This document shows positions 18,273-19,671 of a stretch of 19,671 nt of DNA, in pieces; within the stretch, counting starts at the first letter, position 1, and every line of letters starts with the position of its first letter. The notes under the pieces are model-generated. The model made no database searches. It saw only the letters and a program-made list of their open reading frames with translations, and was not told the DNA's origin. This stretch comes from Fomitopsis serialis. Taxonomy: Eukaryota > Basidiomycota > Agaricomycetes > Polyporales > Fomitopsidaceae. A program made the position numbers and the translations under genes. Location of the stretch: contig NW_025955586.1 in NCBI RefSeq assembly GCF_022376445.1, positions 1 to 19,671 on the forward strand, written 5' to 3'.

Positions 18273-19671
18273 CTACCGTTGGAAATCTCCGTGATCGTCC
18301 TCCGCCTCTCCTTCCTCCCCCGAAACCGTCGCGTTTCTGTTCGCGTTCCGCTCGTCCCGCTCCCGCTCCCACGCGCTCTCCAGGCTGGCCCTGGGGCGCG
18401 CCGCGATCGTTCTGCGCCAGTTCTCCGGCCGCTCCGTCTCGTTGCCCGACATCGGCGAGAGGACTGGCGCCGCCTCGAGCCGCACAGGCGGCTCCTCGTC
18501 CACGGCACTGGAGGCGTTCGAGGACGAGCGCAAGCGCGCAGAGGCTAGAGATGCACGGGAGAGGGTGGCGACGTTTCCACTGGGCCCCGCGCGAGAGGAC
18601 CCGGACGACTCGTTGCGATCCATGCTGGGACGGTAGTGTGCCGTGACGGGAGGTTCCCCGGGGACCTCTCTGCCGATACGGTCGCGGTGGTGAGCGAGTC
18701 GTCGCTCCAGACGGTTGAGGATAGAGTTGAAGGCGGATGGTTCGGCGCGCACGGTGAGGTTCGAGGAGCTAGACACCTTCCTTCGAGAGGCGCTGTTCTC
18801 CGACGAGGAGGTGCTCACGTGCGAGTGATGAGCGATTCGGATGGCAATGTCGAGAGGGATGGAGGTACGGAGACGGGCGCGAAGTTGCGTGGGCGCTCTG
18901 ACAGCGCCGAATGGGACGTCCGCGAGGTCGGTGTGGGCGAGGGTTCGTACTTGTCGGGGGAGTCTTGACGCGAGAAGTTCACGTTCGTCTGAATGGGCGC
19001 TAAAACCTCCGGAGTTGCACGCTGTTCTCGTGGCAAGTACAACCGGCGCATGGAGGATGAAGGCGCCATATGCATCGTGCTGGCCTTGACGGTCTGCGGT
19101 GTCCCATCGACAGCATCCGTGACGCTGCGCCCCTCGCTGCTCGAGGTCGCAGAGCCTCGAAGGAGAGCAGAAGCGGGACGCACGTGGCTTCTCTCCAGAC
19201 TAGACAATCTGGCCAGCGACGATTCCCGAACGTCTCGTGGGTCCCAGCTACGTCGGGTCTCACGGCTCTTCCTTCCATCAGAGCTGCGTCCGCCGCTGCA
19301 GTAATGCTGGGATCTGGTGCGAGGCGGTTACTCACGCTCTCGTCGAGACTGACCGTGCGAAGGTGCTGCTGTGGATCCTTGCCCGCGGTCCCTCGCGGAG
19401 CACCTTGCCGACGCCGAGCAGGAAGCCAGTCATGTTCCGCACGACCTCGTCGCTCACCCTGAGGTTCTCCGATGCTCCGCTCCAACGTCTCTCCAGAGCT
19501 CAGGCAGGTTGACACTCGTCGATACGTCGGCGACCTCTGCGTCGATCTGAGCCTCGAGCGCCCGGTTCGTCCCAGACTTCAGCATCCCATTGAGCTTGTC
19601 CAATGAGTGAACGAGGTGCTGTGCATTCTGGAAAGCTCCGGGATCGTATTGGTAGTGGTCTGACCCATTGG
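18273..19671 (-). CDS. Unidentified Ser-rich protein, 3' portion, with an apparent frameshift
   Basis: Partial; the 5' end lies right of the window. Exons on the minus strand: 19671-19336, intron of 40 nt (GTGAGT...TGCAG, 19335-19296), 19295-18819, intron of 50 nt (GTGAGC...TCTAG, 18818-18769), 18768-18273. Phases agree at both introns. The N-terminal visible part is helical and looks conserved (YDPGAFQNAQHLVHSLDKLN, LPELWRDVG, then SENLRVSDEVVRNMTGFLLG). The rest is Ser/Arg/Pro-rich and probably disordered, apart from a helical stretch FNSILNRLERRLAHHRDRIG near the C-terminus. Between LPELWRDVG and SENLRVSDE the reading frame changes without room for an intron, exactly at a tandem GCTCC duplication (19474-19483). 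I do not recognise the family and assign no function. The 40-nt intron is short, but the frame before it would otherwise stop at once. Confidence 0.65.
19474..19483. repeat. 5-bp tandem duplication GCTCC-GCTCC at a coding frame break
   Basis: Two adjacent copies of GCTCC (GGAGC on the coding minus strand). The duplication shifts the frame by +5, which is precisely the shift between the upstream and downstream coding frames of the surrounding gene. Confidence 0.6.

Noticed and set aside
18820..19010. Alternative minus-strand frame reading SIPLDIAIRIAHHSHVS into the last exon of the Ser-rich gene
   Set aside because: It is open without an intron and looks attractive, but the other frame continues the upstream exon and connects through a phase-matched 50-nt intron, so I kept the spliced model; this remains a near call.

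Overview
The window looks like nuclear DNA of a filamentous basidiomycete, most likely an agaricomycete. The genes are spaced eukaryotic units broken by short GT-AG introns, mostly 40-73 nt. The protein set fits: a fungal carnitine acetyltransferase ending in a peroxisomal signal, an F-box protein of the type expanded in mushrooms, a linker-histone-fold protein, a mucin/TM/SH3 protein and a FYRN-FYRC protein. I see no bacterial operon, CRISPR array, rRNA or tRNA. The species call is an inference from gene style, not from a marker.

Layout from left to right. (1) Positions 1-365 hold the 3' end of an unidentified plus-strand gene, apparently with a one-base frameshift. (2) Positions 606-912 hold a 307-bp non-autonomous DNA transposon (MITE) that is nearly one long imperfect hairpin, with CACTG termini and a TGA target duplication. 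(3) 1901-4165 (+) is an eight-exon carnitine O-acetyltransferase of 626 aa ending in AKL. (4) 5048-6251 (+) is a two-exon F-box protein. (5) 6818-8964 (+) is a three-exon, Pro/Tyr-rich protein with an H15 linker-histone domain in its middle. (6) 10591-12717 (+) is a single-exon membrane protein with the architecture of yeast Fus1. (7) 16602-14072 (-) is a five-exon FYRN-FYRC nuclear protein, preceded by a short upstream ORF that overlaps its start codon. (8) 19671-18273 (-), running off the right edge, is an unidentified Ser-rich protein with a frameshift that coincides with a 5-bp tandem duplication.

The genes do not form an obvious pathway or biosynthetic cluster. They are ordinary independent fungal genes: acetyl-carnitine shuttling between peroxisome and mitochondrion, ubiquitin targeting, chromatin (two genes) and the cell surface. 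The accessory material is between the genes: the MITE, a possible relic of an epimerase/dehydratase C-terminus at about 13.5 kb, and long intergenic stretches in which I see no convincing gene. Exon borders were chosen by eye from GT/AG sites, frame continuity and family conservation. For the six full-length or near full-length models the spliced lengths are exact multiples of three.
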